Shown: positions 1 through 9,834, numbered from the stretch's first letter. The stretch: 64,000 nucleotides of DNA from Roseobacter ponti (GCF_012932215.1 NZ_CP048788.1:2108001-2172000); one strand, 5' to 3'. Program-made: numbers and translations. Notes: generated from the letters alone by a model not told the origin.

Positions 1-1115
1 TAAGCGGCATAGGCCACGAGCGCGGCAAAGAGGCAGCCTGTAAAAAGATAAAATCCCGGCGGGCCCACCGCTTCGATCATATAGCCGGTGATCAGCGGAC
101 CGGAGATCGCGCCGAGGCCGTTGATGAAAATCAGACCGCCGGATGCCGCCGCCATATCCTCGTGTTCCAGAAAATCATTGGTATGGGCAATCAGCAGTGA
201 ATAGAGCGGGTTTGAAACGCCCCCCACAACAAAGGCCGAGAGCAGCAGCAGCCGGAAGTCTTCCCCCAGCGTCATGCCAAGTGCAGAGCCGGCCACGCCG
301 ACTGCTGCGGTGATGACCACCAGAAAGCGACGGTCCATACGGTCGGAGATCCACCCGATCGGGTATTGCAGCAGCATGGACCCGACAAAAAACATTGCCA
401 CAAAGGTCGAGATCTGCCCGACGCTGAGGCCTGCTTTGGCACCGTAAACCGGTGCCATGCCGAACTGGGCCGAAAAGATACCGCCAAGAATGAACATGCC
501 CACCATGCCCAGGGGCGAAAACCCGTAGAGCGTACGCAGGCTCATCGGCTTGGTGGTGTCGAAGGCGGGCGTGGGGCTGATCGACAAAAGAATAGGCGTG
601 ATCGCCACCGATACCAGAACCGAAGGAATGACAAAAAGCACGTAGCCAGACGGGTCCGCGGTCACCAGCAGGGCCTGACTGACCACAATGCCGGCCGTCT
701 GCACGATCATATAGAGCGAAAGCGCTTGGCCGCGGTTGGCGTTCGTCGCCGCGTTGTTGAGCCAGCTTTCCGCCGTCACATAGACAGCCGAAAAACAGAA
801 CCCGATCAGCACGCGGCCCAGCGTCCAGACCCAGACATCCGTCAGCGTCGGGTAGATGATCATCACCGCAGAAATGAGCGATGCGAGCGCGGCAAAGACC
901 CGCACGTGCCCGACCCGCCGGATCATGCCCGGCGCCATGCGCGAACCTCCGAGAAATCCTGCGAAGTAGGCCGACATGACGATCGACATCTCAAGGGTGG
1001 AAAAGCCTTCGATCTCACCCCGGATGCCGAGCAGTGTGCCCTGCATTCCGTTGCCGACCATCAGAAGGCACATCCCGAGGAGAAGCGCCCAAGCGCTGGA
1101 TAAAACCTGTAGCAT
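1..1115 (-). CDS. MFS transporter (3' end outside window)
   Basis: Major facilitator superfamily permease, inner membrane, substrate unknown. The reading frame is open from an ATG at 1115 down to the window edge, so at least 371 residues are visible and the C-terminus is missing. The N-terminus reads MLQVLSSAWALLLGMCLLMV, and repeated hydrophobic helices follow. Between helices 2 and 3 there is a Gly/Arg-rich loop (GGSRMAPGMIRRVGH), as in MFS proteins. A GGAGA lies just upstream of the start. It lies 105 bp downstream of queA on the same strand and may be co-transcribed. The overall look is of YcaD-like MFS proteins, but the substrate cannot be read from sequence. Confidence 0.85.
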   Translation of the reverse strand, partial: MLQVLSSAWALLLGMCLLMVGNGMQGTLLGIRGEIEGFSTLEMSIVMSAYFAGFLGGSRMAPGMIRRVGHVRVFAALASLISAVMIIYPTLTDVWVWTLGRVLIGFCFSAVYVTAESWLNNAATNANRGQALSLYMIVQTAGIVVSQALLVTADPSGYVLFVIPSVLVSVAITPILLSISPTPAFDTTKPMSLRTLYGFSPLGMVGMFILGGIFSAQFGMAPVYGAKAGLSVGQISTFVAMFFVGSMLLQYPIGWISDRMDRRFLVVITAAVGVAGSALGMTLGEDFRLLLLSAFVVGGVSNPLYSLLIAHTNDFLEHEDMAAASGGLIFINGLGAISGPLITGYMIEAVGPPGFYLFTGCLFAALVAYAA

Positions 1116-1220
1116 CCGCGGTCTCCGCCGTCAGTCGTGGGAGGTACGACTCAGCGCACCCTGCCTCATGGCCCGCCGTAGATCAGGCCCGTGTGCGACG
1201 CAACAGGTCGTATTGGGCCG

Positions 1221-2276
1221 TCAGCGTTTTTGCGGGATCAGCAGCGAGGAATCGCCGTAGGAGAAGAAACGATACCTGCGGTTGATGGCGTGGGCATAGA
1301 TGTCGCGCACCGTTTGCGGCCCCATCAGCGCCGAGACAAGCATCATCAGCGTTGATTTCGGCAGGTGAAAATTGGTCATCAGTGCATCGGTCACGCGGAA
1401 CTCAAAGCCGGGATAGATGAAGATGTCCGTATCGCCTTCCCAGGCGCCGATTTCTCCGTCCTGTGCTGCGGTTTCGATCAGGCGCAGCGCGGTCGTACCC
1501 ACCGGAATGATACGGCCGCCGCGGGCTTTGGTCTGCCTGATTTCTGCGGCGGCCTCAGCGCTGACCCGGCCGCGTTCAGCGTGCATCCTGTGGGTGGTCA
1601 CGTCGTCGACCTTGACCGGCAGAAAGGTCCCTGCCCCGACGTGCAGTGTCACATGGGTAAAGGCGACCCCGCGCGCCGCAATCCGTGCCAGCAGAACCTC
1701 ATCAAAATGCAGCGAGGCCGTGGGGGCCGCGACTGCCCCTTTGTTACGGGCAAAGACTGTCTGGTAATCCGTGTGGTCCCGCGCGTCGGCGGGCCGTCTG
1801 GCGGCTATATAGGGCGGCAGCGGCATTGCACCGGCAGCATTCAGCGCAGCATCGAAATCATCGCCCGCGAGATTAAAGCGCAGATGGCCCTGCCCCTCAT
1901 CAGTACCTTCAAGCACCGCATCAAGGTCGGCACCAAAGCGCACACTCTCCCCCACACGCAGTTTTTTCAGGGGCCGGATCAGAGCCGACCAGGTTCCGTC
2001 GCTGCGGGGCTCCAGCAGCGTGGCGTCAATGCGGGCCTCCGTCCGGCCCTGGGCGCTCATTCTGACCCTCGTGCCGGTCAGCCGTGCCGGGATCACACGC
2101 GTATCGTTGAGCACAAGCCGGTCCCCCGGCTGAAGCAGGTCCGGCAGATCTGATACGATCCTGTCGGTGACTGCACTGCCCTCAGCCACCAGCAGGCGCG
2201 CAGAGGTGCGCGGCACCGCCGGACGGGTCGCGATCAGCTCTTCGGGCAGGTCAAAATCAAAGTCACTCAGCTTCAT
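1221..2276 (-). CDS. queA: S-adenosylmethionine:tRNA ribosyltransferase-isomerase
   Basis: Transfers and isomerises the ribosyl part of SAM onto 7-aminomethyl-7-deazaguanine at tRNA position 34, making epoxyqueuosine, the penultimate step of queuosine synthesis in the cytoplasm. The 351-residue protein has the family length and starts with the characteristic [19 protein letters not shown]. It also carries conserved [19 protein letters not shown] and [15 protein letters not shown] segments. It starts 10 bp after the stop of the AsmA-like gene, so the two are probably one operon. Confidence 0.97.
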   Translation of the reverse strand: MKLSDFDFDLPEELIATRPAVPRTSARLLVAEGSAVTDRIVSDLPDLLQPGDRLVLNDTRVIPARLTGTRVRMSAQGRTEARIDATLLEPRSDGTWSALIRPLKKLRVGESVRFGADLDAVLEGTDEGQGHLRFNLAGDDFDAALNAAGAMPLPPYIAARRPADARDHTDYQTVFARNKGAVAAPTASLHFDEVLLARIAARGVAFTHVTLHVGAGTFLPVKVDDVTTHRMHAERGRVSAEAAAEIRQTKARGGRIIPVGTTALRLIETAAQDGEIGAWEGDTDIFIYPGFEFRVTDALMTNFHLPKSTLMMLVSALMGPQTVRDIYAHAINRRYRFFSYGDSSLLIPQKR

Positions 2277-2285
2277 GCGGGCGCT

Positions 2286-5200
2286 TTACCGGTCCGAGCC
2301 CTCGACCACAACCGGGCGCTCGCGCGGGGCCGGTGCCTGGCGTGGTGCCTCCCCTTCTGCCAGCGGAACATCCGGCTTCGGTGCCCGGAACAGATCGCGG
2401 ATGCCTCCGGGTGTCAGCGCCGTCAGCGGATTGACAGAGACCTGCGGGGCCGCCGTCGTGCCCCGTATGGAATAGTTGAACCCGAAGAGACCCTCACCTT
2501 TGCGGGTAAACACGCTCCCGATCCCGTTGAGCAGATAAACCGGCGAAATCACGCCCTGCATCGCGATCAGGCCCGTGTCCGGCACGAAAACCCCGTCCAT
2601 TGAAAGCCCCATGGAGGAGCCGACGGCACTGGCCTCGCGCAGGGTGATCCTGGAGGGCGCCAGCCTGAAATCCGCATCCACCTGAGAAAAGTAAATGCCG
2701 TCGCCGCCGATTTCATTCACCAGACCCACGATACTGACCGCATTGAGCAGGGCCGCCATGGCCGGCGCGTCCACCACGCTGATGTCTGTGACTTTGAGCC
2801 TGCCGTCGAACGCACCACCGGTACCGACCGGTGTGAGCACCAGCTCAAGCTGTCCGCCGCGCCCCTGTTTGAGCACGCCTGCCGCCGCGACCACCGCGCC
2901 GGCGTCTGCGGCAGTTATGCGCACCGCACTGCGTCCGCCGCGCGGGATCATCTCACCCGACACGGCTGCCGCGCCGTTGACCGTCCCTGTGAAATTCCCC
3001 GATAGCCCGCTGCCACCGGTCGTAAAGCTGCCGCGCAGATCCCGCACTGCAATGGCGTCACTGACCTGCAGCGTATCGAGGCGCACATTTAGCGGTGCCC
3101 GCGGCGCATTGCCTGAGGATTTTGCAAACCCGGCCCGCCGCAGATCAAGCGATCCGCCGTTCACGGTGATCCCGACCGGCACCCCGTTGCCCCGACCGGT
3201 GATAACAACCGGAGCATCAAACCAGTTCCCGATCCGCACCCGCGACAGGCGGATCCGGTCCAGCGCGCCGCCGTCTTTGATCAGAAGATCGCCCCTGGCC
3301 TCCAGTCCGGGGGCCTCCAGCGTGAGCCGTTCGATCACCGGCGGGGTGCTCAGGGCTGCTCTGATTTCGAGCGTGCCTGCGGTATCTGCAGGTTTGGACC
3401 AGCTGACCGGATCGATGCGCACGGCCATGCCGCGCAGATCGGACGTCAGCTGCAGCGCGGGAGGCTCTCCGCGCGTCAGTTCAATGCCGATCTTCGCTTC
3501 AGTTCTGCCCGAAAGCGTGCCATCGGGCAGGTTGATCCGGAAGCTCTCCAGAACGGCGGGCGTGATCACTGCGGTGCCATCGACCCGGCCGGGTGCGGGC
3601 GGTCTGTCCCCGATGGGCTGCCGCCAGGTCACGTCAAACGGCAGGCCATCAAGATCGCCCGCACCGGACAGTGACACCGCCTCGTCTGAGGCCACAAGCC
3701 CGAGCACCGGTGCGCGCAGCAGCCGGTCGGGCACGATCGCATCCGATGTGACATCCGTCACCGCGCCCTGCAGATCAAAGCTGACCATGTTCACCGGCAC
3801 CCCCTTTTTCAGGGGCAGCGAAATGGTCCCCGCCACCCGCGCCCTGCCACTGGCAATCTGCGGAGTGCGACCGGCTTTTTCCATCACGCTGAGCGGCGGC
3901 AGATCAAGCAGGGAAAGTGCCGCTGGAACCGCGCCACTGGCGCGCAGCCTGACGACACCCGGCGGGTTTTCACGGATTGTCACATCCGGAATGATAAAAG
4001 CTGTGCCCGTCACATCAACCGACCCGCCCTGCGGGGCCTCGACCACCCCCTCGTCGGCGACAACCACAAACCGGTCAGCAGCCAGGGTGGCATGGCCCCG
4101 CGCTTCTTTGAGGTTCGGCATGGTGCGCATGAACCGTGCTTCCGCACCGGTGAAATCAAAGCTCAGAAACGACTGAGGTCGGGCACCCGGCCGCAGCCTG
4201 ACAGCCCCCGATATATTCTGCATCACGCCGGTTCTGACGTTCTCGGCGATCCAGCGACGGCTCTTTGGTTTGACACGTTCAGGCCAGAGCTCCAGCAGAC
4301 GCGCGGGGGTCAGCTCATCCAGACCGCCATCAAGCGCCACGTCCCAGCCACGGCTGTCGGCGCCCACGCGGCCGCTGGCGTTCAGAATGCGGCCCTGGTC
4401 CTCGATCTGCAACCTGCCCACATCGAGCGAAAACGGGTTCAGCCGCAGACGGAAATCCAGCTCCGCCGCCGCCACCGATACCGGCGCGGGATAAAGATCG
4501 GCAGGGTTTACACTCAGGCCGCTGAGCCGGAACTGCCCGGTGAGATCACCGATCCTTCCGGCCTCTCCGACACCGATCGCGGCCTGTCCTTCCAGCCGCC
4601 CCTCGCCCCACTGGCTGACCACTGACAACTCGTCAAAGCGCAGAAGCTGCTGTTGCGGCAGATAGGTGAAATAACTGCGCGCGCCCTCTATTGGAACGGC
4701 GCGCGACTCCGGTGTAGGCTGGATCACGCCTGCGCCGATCTGAAATGTCGCATTGAGCGGACGGAAGGTGCCCGCATCCGTTACCCCGCCGCGCAGCGCA
4801 CCGGAAATCGGCGCCCGCAGCGCGCCAAGCCAGGCAAAGGCGGGCCCCTGAGAAGCAACGTCACCCGCATCCAGATCCGAGATCGTCACGCCGAACTCAG
4901 AAGCCATCTCACCGATCCGGCCACTGTAGGTTGCCGCCAGTGTCGCGACGCCCGACCCGCCCCCCAGAAGCGCCAGATCCACCGCGATCTGCAGGCCGTC
5001 CTCCTGACGGTTCAGGCGCAGACGCCCGCCATCGATGGTCCATGCACGATTGGCGCGCTGATCGACGTATCGCAGCGTGACGGCAGATATGCTGGCCCGC
5101 GTGAGCGTTGACAGACCGGGCCGCAGCAGCGCCACGTCCATCTGCGAGATCAGCTGTGCCAGATCGGCCGCTTCACGCCGTACCGGTTGCGTGCCGGCAG

Positions 5201-5732
5201 CAACTCTGCGGGACACCCCGGAAAGTGCAATCCGGCCATCCTCTGTGCGCAGGAGCGACAGGAGCACGCCGCTGGCATCGACCGACCGCAACGCCACCCT
5301 GCCGCGCAGCAACTCCTCCATTGCGACGCTGACGCGCAGGTCGGAAAATGTCACGATTTCGGCGCCCTGCGGCGTGGTAAAGGTGACATTGCGCACCGAT
5401 GCCCGGGGGCGCCAGCCCTCGTCCACAACCATCACCACATCGCCGAAGCTGACAACGGCGTCCGGCACCGCTTTTGCAATGCGGTCCTCAAGTTCCGCGC
5501 GCAGCCACTGAGGTGCCGCCATCTCGCGTCCGCTCAGCCAGAATGTACTTGCTGCGAGCCCCGCCGCGAGCACGCATAAAACGGCCAGCGACCACAACCT
5601 GCGGCGGCCTCTGCGGCGCCGCGGGCGCGGCGCATCCTGATCCCTCGGGTCACGTTTCAAATCGCTGGCGGCCTGTGGTGGTCTGGCCGGTAACCGGCCC
5701 TTGTTCGCATGAAAGGGCTTGGCAGGTGCCAT
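2286..5732 (-). CDS. Large AsmA-like / DUF3971 (YhdP-type) envelope protein
   Basis: 1148-residue inner-membrane-anchored periplasmic protein. A basic, Pro/Arg-rich cytoplasmic N-terminus (about residues 1-45) precedes one transmembrane helix (about 47-66), followed by a very long beta-rich region with repeated amphipathic strands. The C-terminal part (about 950-1110) has the AsmA-like C-terminal pattern, including LNAVSIVGLVNEIGGDGIYF. Relatives of this kind (AsmA, YhdP, TamB) are thought to form beta-groove bridges for phospholipid transport to the outer membrane; that role is inferred here from family resemblance. It is upstream of and close to queA, and divergent from bcp. Confidence 0.85.
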   Translation of the reverse strand: MAPAKPFHANKGRLPARPPQAASDLKRDPRDQDAPRPRRRRGRRRLWSLAVLCVLAAGLAASTFWLSGREMAAPQWLRAELEDRIAKAVPDAVVSFGDVVMVVDEGWRPRASVRNVTFTTPQGAEIVTFSDLRVSVAMEELLRGRVALRSVDASGVLLSLLRTEDGRIALSGVSRRVAAGTQPVRREAADLAQLISQMDVALLRPGLSTLTRASISAVTLRYVDQRANRAWTIDGGRLRLNRQEDGLQIAVDLALLGGGSGVATLAATYSGRIGEMASEFGVTISDLDAGDVASQGPAFAWLGALRAPISGALRGGVTDAGTFRPLNATFQIGAGVIQPTPESRAVPIEGARSYFTYLPQQQLLRFDELSVVSQWGEGRLEGQAAIGVGEAGRIGDLTGQFRLSGLSVNPADLYPAPVSVAAAELDFRLRLNPFSLDVGRLQIEDQGRILNASGRVGADSRGWDVALDGGLDELTPARLLELWPERVKPKSRRWIAENVRTGVMQNISGAVRLRPGARPQSFLSFDFTGAEARFMRTMPNLKEARGHATLAADRFVVVADEGVVEAPQGGSVDVTGTAFIIPDVTIRENPPGVVRLRASGAVPAALSLLDLPPLSVMEKAGRTPQIASGRARVAGTISLPLKKGVPVNMVSFDLQGAVTDVTSDAIVPDRLLRAPVLGLVASDEAVSLSGAGDLDGLPFDVTWRQPIGDRPPAPGRVDGTAVITPAVLESFRINLPDGTLSGRTEAKIGIELTRGEPPALQLTSDLRGMAVRIDPVSWSKPADTAGTLEIRAALSTPPVIERLTLEAPGLEARGDLLIKDGGALDRIRLSRVRIGNWFDAPVVITGRGNGVPVGITVNGGSLDLRRAGFAKSSGNAPRAPLNVRLDTLQVSDAIAVRDLRGSFTTGGSGLSGNFTGTVNGAAAVSGEMIPRGGRSAVRITAADAGAVVAAAGVLKQGRGGQLELVLTPVGTGGAFDGRLKVTDISVVDAPAMAALLNAVSIVGLVNEIGGDGIYFSQVDADFRLAPSRITLREASAVGSSMGLSMDGVFVPDTGLIAMQGVISPVYLLNGIGSVFTRKGEGLFGFNYSIRGTTAAPQVSVNPLTALTPGGIRDLFRAPKPDVPLAEGEAPRQAPAPRERPVVVEGSDR

Positions 5733-5784
5733 CCCCGCTCTAGTATGTCATTCGAACATCATCCTGAAAAGCCACGAGATTGTT

Positions 5785-6246
5785 ATGCCAGAGATTTCCC
5801 AGCCCGCTCCCGACTTTACGCTGCCTGCGACCGGCGGCCACGATGTGACCCTGTCTGATCTGAAAGGATCACCGGTTGTGCTCTTCTTTTACCCGCGCGA
5901 CGACACGCCGGGATGCACAAAGGAGAGCATCGGCTTTTCCGAAGCCCGCGCGCAGTTTGAGGACGCCGGGGCATCGGTCTTCGGGGTCTCTAAGGACAGC
6001 CTCGCCAGCCACGAGAAATTCACAACCAGGCGCGAACTCACGGTTCCGCTGCTGTCCGATGAGAACGGCACGGTCTGCGAGGATTACGGCGTTTGGAAAG
6101 AGAAGAACATGTACGGCAAAAAGTACATGGGGATCGAGCGCACCACTTTTCTGATCGCCGGTGACGGTACGATCGCGCGGGTCTGGAACAAGGTCAAAGT
6201 GCCCGGACATGTCGAAGAGGTGCTTGAAGCGGTGCGCGCATTGTGA
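5785..6246 (+). CDS. bcp: Thiol peroxidase of the Bcp/PrxQ peroxiredoxin family
   Basis: Reduces hydrogen peroxide and organic hydroperoxides in the cytoplasm. The 153-residue start at 5785 (MPEISQPAPDFTLP) was chosen because it matches the family N-terminus; an upstream in-frame start at 5719 would overlap the divergent gene. The peroxidatic cysteine is C44 in YPRDDTPGCT. The position five residues later, where E. coli Bcp has its resolving Cys, is Ile49; the only other cysteine is C98, in NGTVCEDYG. This may be an atypical disulfide arrangement or a 1-Cys enzyme. Its stop overlaps the GTG of the next gene (GTGA). Confidence 0.95.
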   Translation: MPEISQPAPDFTLPATGGHDVTLSDLKGSPVVLFFYPRDDTPGCTKESIGFSEARAQFEDAGASVFGVSKDSLASHEKFTTRRELTVPLLSDENGTVCEDYGVWKEKNMYGKKYMGIERTTFLIAGDGTIARVWNKVKVPGHVEEVLEAVRAL

Positions 6247-7052
6247 AGCCGCTGGCTGAGATGGCGGTGGATGTGTTGACCACCGCTGACGGGCGCGAAA
6301 AGACGGCTTTGTCCCGTGAATATGCGGCCTTCTGGCAGGCGGCCAGAGGTGCCGGCGAAACACCCGGGATCGGGCGCGCTGCCCCGCCGCGTCATCCCGC
6401 GCGCCCTGCTGCCCCGGAACTGCTGAGCCCGCGTGACGTGCCCAGACGCCGCCCCGGGACACCGGCGGGTCGCATTGCCCTGCTGCATGCTGTGGCACAT
6501 ATCGAGCTTAATGCCGTTGATCTGCACTGGGACATCATCGCCCGGTTTGCGCATGTGAAAATGCCCATGGGGTTCTATGACGACTGGGTGAAAGCGGCAG
6601 ACGAAGAATCCAAACATTTCAAATTGATGTGCGACTGTCTTGAAGAGGAAGGCAGCCATTACGGGGCGCTGCCGGCCCACGCCGGCATGTGGCGTGCGGC
6701 GGAGGATACGGTCGATGACTTCATGGGGCGGCTCGCGGTGGTGCCCATGGTGCTTGAAGCGCGTGGCCTCGATGTGACCCCGGGTATGATCGAGGTCTTT
6801 CGCCGTGCTGATGCAGGCTCTGCGGTGGCCGCGCTTGAAACCATTTATGAAGAAGAAGTCTCCCACGTGGCTTACGGATCGAAGTGGTTTCACTTTCTCT
6901 GCGGGCGCCATGACGAGGACCCCAAAGAGCGTTTTCACGCGCTTGTCACCCGCTATTTTCACGGGCCGCTGAAGCCGCCTTTCAATGAGGAGAAGCGCGC
7001 AGAGGCCGGTATCCCTCCCGATTTTTACTGGCCCCTGACAGAAGAAGTCTGA
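6243..7052 (+). CDS. DUF455 family ferritin-like protein
   Basis: 269 residues, GTG start overlapping the bcp stop by 4 nt, so translation is coupled. The family has a ferritin-like four-helix fold. Candidate metal-site residues are visible in AVAHIELNAVDLHWD (about 83-97), in AADEESKHFKLM (about 119-130) and in the E-rich ETIYEEEVSHVAYG segment (about 200-213), which together look like a di-metal carboxylate site. The biochemical function is not established. Its coupling with a peroxiredoxin suggests an oxidative-stress or metal role, which is inference only. Confidence 0.88.
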   Translation: MKPLAEMAVDVLTTADGREKTALSREYAAFWQAARGAGETPGIGRAAPPRHPARPAAPELLSPRDVPRRRPGTPAGRIALLHAVAHIELNAVDLHWDIIARFAHVKMPMGFYDDWVKAADEESKHFKLMCDCLEEEGSHYGALPAHAGMWRAAEDTVDDFMGRLAVVPMVLEARGLDVTPGMIEVFRRADAGSAVAALETIYEEEVSHVAYGSKWFHFLCGRHDEDPKERFHALVTRYFHGPLKPPFNEEKRAEAGIPPDFYWPLTEEV

Positions 7053-7229
7053 GGCCAGGACCCTGAAAATCGGCGGCTTTTTGCCAGTTTAAGCCTGTTC
7101 AACGAATGGTTGCGGGGCTGGTATTCATAGACGCTTGCTCCGCAGGACCCGCTTCACTATGCACGACCCCGGAGAGGTTAAGGGTTCGGGGGACCCTTTT
7201 TCTGAACGGAACGGAACAGGGAGAGCCGC

Positions 7230-8567
7230 GTGCGGACACGACTGGCCATCAGAATTCATGCAGCACTTGAGCATGCCTTTCCCGAACGACGCGTCTTTCT
7301 TAAATCTGACCAGGACACCCGTTTTATCCGCCTGAAGCCCGAGACACAGCTCGTGGCCTATGCAGGTGGCGCTGCCCTCGTCGCCTGGGCAATTATCGCC
7401 ACCGCGATCCTGCTGATGGACAATCTCGGGGCCGGTAATTTCCGCGAGCAGGCGCGCCGCGACCAGACAACCTATCTTGCCCGGCTGAACGATCTTTCCG
7501 ATCAGCGTGACCGGCGCGCCGCCGAAGCGCTCGCGGCACAGGAACGCTTTAATGCAGCTCTCGATCAGATTTCGGTCATGCAATCGCAGCTGCTGGAATC
7601 GGAAACCCGCCGGCACGAGCTGGAGACCGGCATCGAAGTGATCCAGACCGCCCTGCGCGGCACGATGAAAGAACGTGAAGAGGCCCGCCAGGCACTCTCT
7701 GATCTGATCGAGAAAGCCGGCGATGAGGACGGGTCCGTTCTGGCCTCCGCACCTGCCGCCTCAGACAGTGCACCCGTCGATTTCCTGGCGGATGCTCTGG
7801 CGCGCACCGCAGCCGAGCGTGATCAGGTGGTGGCCGATGCGCAGGAAGCGCTGCGCCATGCTGATGATCTGGCTTTTGAAATCGCGCTGATGAAAGAAGA
7901 CAACGACCAGATCTTCCGGAAACTCGAAGAGGCGATGACCATATCGGTCGAGCCGCTCGACAAGATGTTCCGCGAGGCGGGGTTGCCCACCGACCGGATC
8001 CTTGATCAGGTCCGGCGCGGATATTCCGGACAGGGCGGTCCGCTGACGCCGCTGTCGTTCTCGAGCCGTGGCGAGGAGATCTCGCCAGATTTTCTCCGGG
8101 CAAACCGACTGCTGGGGCAGATGGATACTCTTAATCTTTACCGGATCGCTGCCGAGAAAGCGCCATTTGCACTCCCGGTCAAACGGGCCTTCCGGTTTAC
8201 CAGCGATTACGGCTTTCGCCGCGACCCGAAGACCGGTGGCCGGCGGATGCATAAAGGCGTGGATTTCGCGGCGCCGTCCGGCACTGACCTGCATGCAACC
8301 GCGGACGGTGTGGTCACCCAGGCAGGGTGGCAGTCGGGCTATGGCAGGCTGATCAAAATACAGCATGAATTCGGAATTGAGACGCGATATGCGCATCTGT
8401 CGAAAATACGCGTCAAAGTTGGGCAAAGGGTCTCGCGCGGCGATCATATCGGTGATATGGGTGCTTCCGGACGGGTGACCGGCGTGCATTTGCACTATGA
8501 AGTGCGCGTAGGTGGGAAAGCTGTGAACCCAATGATCTATATCAAGGCTGCAAAAGATGTTTTCTAA
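7230..8567 (+). CDS. M23 (LytM) peptidoglycan endopeptidase, membrane-anchored with coiled coil
   Basis: 445-residue periplasmic murein hydrolase candidate. It has a cytoplasmic N-terminus, one transmembrane helix (about 43-63), a long coiled coil (about 70-235) and a C-terminal M23 domain. The zinc ligands are H341 and D345 (HKGVD) and H422 (HLH); H389 in RYAHL is the likely catalytic His. All are intact, so it should be active and is not a degenerate EnvC/NlpD-type activator. The GTG start at 7230 is preceded by GGGAGAG. The bactofilin gene overlaps its 3' end by 11 nt, suggesting the peptidase is positioned by the bactofilin scaffold. Confidence 0.93.
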   Translation: MRTRLAIRIHAALEHAFPERRVFLKSDQDTRFIRLKPETQLVAYAGGAALVAWAIIATAILLMDNLGAGNFREQARRDQTTYLARLNDLSDQRDRRAAEALAAQERFNAALDQISVMQSQLLESETRRHELETGIEVIQTALRGTMKEREEARQALSDLIEKAGDEDGSVLASAPAASDSAPVDFLADALARTAAERDQVVADAQEALRHADDLAFEIALMKEDNDQIFRKLEEAMTISVEPLDKMFREAGLPTDRILDQVRRGYSGQGGPLTPLSFSSRGEEISPDFLRANRLLGQMDTLNLYRIAAEKAPFALPVKRAFRFTSDYGFRRDPKTGGRRMHKGVDFAAPSGTDLHATADGVVTQAGWQSGYGRLIKIQHEFGIETRYAHLSKIRVKVGQRVSRGDHIGDMGASGRVTGVHLHYEVRVGGKAVNPMIYIKAAKDVF

Positions 8568-9054
8568 GAGCAAAATCAACGAACCGGGCCCTAAGCAGGG
8601 CGACTCCGACACACCGAAACCCGCATCGACCTCCGCGCCGGCGACACCTTCGCCCAGCGAGTTCAAAGCATCGGCGCCCAAGCCCAAGCCGCCCGCCTCT
8701 GTGCTGTCGTCTGATCTGCACGTGACCGGCAATATGAAAACCAATGGTGACATTCAGGTTGAAGGCACTGTTGAAGGCGACATCCGAGCGCATCTGCTGA
8801 CCATCGGCGAAACCGCCACGATCAAGGGCGAAGTTGTTGCCGATGATGTGGTTGTGAACGGCCGGATCGTCGGACGTGTACGCGGGCTCAAGGTGCGTCT
8901 GACCTCCACGGCGCGGGTCGAAGGCGACATCATCCACAAAACCATCGCCATCGAGAGCGGTGCACATTTCGAGGGCTCCGTGCAGCGTCAGGACGATCCG
9001 CTGAACCCCGGCGCCAAGACGACACCGGCGGCCAAGCCGAACCCCGCTTCCTGA
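8557..9054 (+). CDS. Bactofilin (polymer-forming cytoskeletal protein)
   Basis: 165-residue bactofilin. A Pro/Ser/Lys-rich disordered N-terminal tail (about 1-47) is followed by the beta-helical polymerisation core (about 50-145) with regularly spaced Gly and hydrophobic residues (VEGTVEGDIRA, GRIVGRVRGLKV), and then a short disordered tail. Bactofilins assemble without nucleotide into membrane-associated filaments that localise cell-wall enzymes. The start codon lies inside the preceding M23 peptidase gene (11-nt overlap), so the two are translationally coupled. A GC-rich hairpin follows the stop. Confidence 0.95.
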   Translation: MFSKSKINEPGPKQGDSDTPKPASTSAPATPSPSEFKASAPKPKPPASVLSSDLHVTGNMKTNGDIQVEGTVEGDIRAHLLTIGETATIKGEVVADDVVVNGRIVGRVRGLKVRLTSTARVEGDIIHKTIAIESGAHFEGSVQRQDDPLNPGAKTTPAAKPNPAS

Positions 9055-9082
9055 GCACATACGATCTGAATTCGATTAAATG

Positions 9083-9103
9083 CGCCGCCCCCCGGGGCGG
9101 CGT
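9083..9103. terminator. GC-rich hairpin between convergent genes
   Basis: A GCCGCC / GGCGGC inverted repeat around a CCCCGG centre lies between the bactofilin stop and the 3' end of the convergent vWA gene. It has no U-run on either strand, so it is only a weak intrinsic-terminator candidate. Confidence 0.45.
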
Positions 9104-9111
9104 CCTGCGTT

Positions 9112-9834
9112 TCAGGGGGTGTCTGCAGCGATCTGAACATCGCTTTCGGGCATCGTGCCGGAGATTTCCAGCACCAGCTTTCGGCGCACGGCTTCGGCGA
9201 ACTGCGCACGCCCTTCGGCGGTGACCATGAACGCACCCGGCCCGCCGATGATCCGGTTGGTGTATTCCTCTTCGAGATTCGCACCGGCGCGGCGCCCGTC
9301 TTCGGGCCGCAGGATCGGCAGAGCATTAATCGTAATCCCGGCAGCCAGAACTTCGGCGCGTGCGTCCCGGATTGCTGGCCCGGAAGAGTTGCGGATGCTG
9401 TCGCCGGAGAAATCGATCACAGCACGGGGCGCATAGATGTCGTTTTCCTCGATCAGCCGCTTGCCTTCCAGCAGCGCGGTGCCGATGGCATTGCTGCCAT
9501 AGGCCTGGCGCGGCGGACCGGTGAGCGCGTCAGCAAAAGCTCGCGCCGTTTCCGGCCCGTCGACGATTGTCCAGTCAACGACAACCGCGGTATTGGTGGC
9601 CCATTCGACATAGATCACCGCGACATTGCCATAAAGAGAGGTCTGAATGGCGGCGATCACACGCGGGTCGGTGATAGCCAGCGCATAGCCCTGACGCTGA
9701 AAGGCCAGCTCGTCAGAATCAATGGAGCCGGATGCATCAGCAAGCAGCACAAGCTCAAGCCCGACCTCGCGCTGGGTCTGGGCCGCGAGCGGCGTGGCGA
9801 TCAGGGCGAGCAGGAAAATGAAAAACCGTGTCAT
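9112..9834 (-). CDS. DUF1194 protein, secreted von Willebrand factor A domain
   Basis: 240 residues. An N-terminal signal peptide (about 1-18, ending LAAQ) directs export. The mature protein is a single vWA-type domain with a metal-ion-dependent adhesion site, DASGSID (about 33-39), and the downstream FSGDS motif expected of a MIDAS fold. The family is common in Rhodobacteraceae and its role is unknown; vWA domains usually mediate metal-dependent protein binding. It is monocistronic and convergent with the bactofilin gene. Confidence 0.88.
   Translation of the reverse strand: MTRFFIFLLALIATPLAAQTQREVGLELVLLADASGSIDSDELAFQRQGYALAITDPRVIAAIQTSLYGNVAVIYVEWATNTAVVVDWTIVDGPETARAFADALTGPPRQAYGSNAIGTALLEGKRLIEENDIYAPRAVIDFSGDSIRNSSGPAIRDARAEVLAAGITINALPILRPEDGRRAGANLEEEYTNRIIGGPGAFMVTAEGRAQFAEAVRRKLVLEISGTMPESDVQIAADTP

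Noticed and set aside
2695-4176. 493-codon plus-strand frame inside the AsmA-like gene
   Set aside because: Ser/Pro/Arg-rich translation without homology; the minus-strand frame has a signal anchor and a family pattern.
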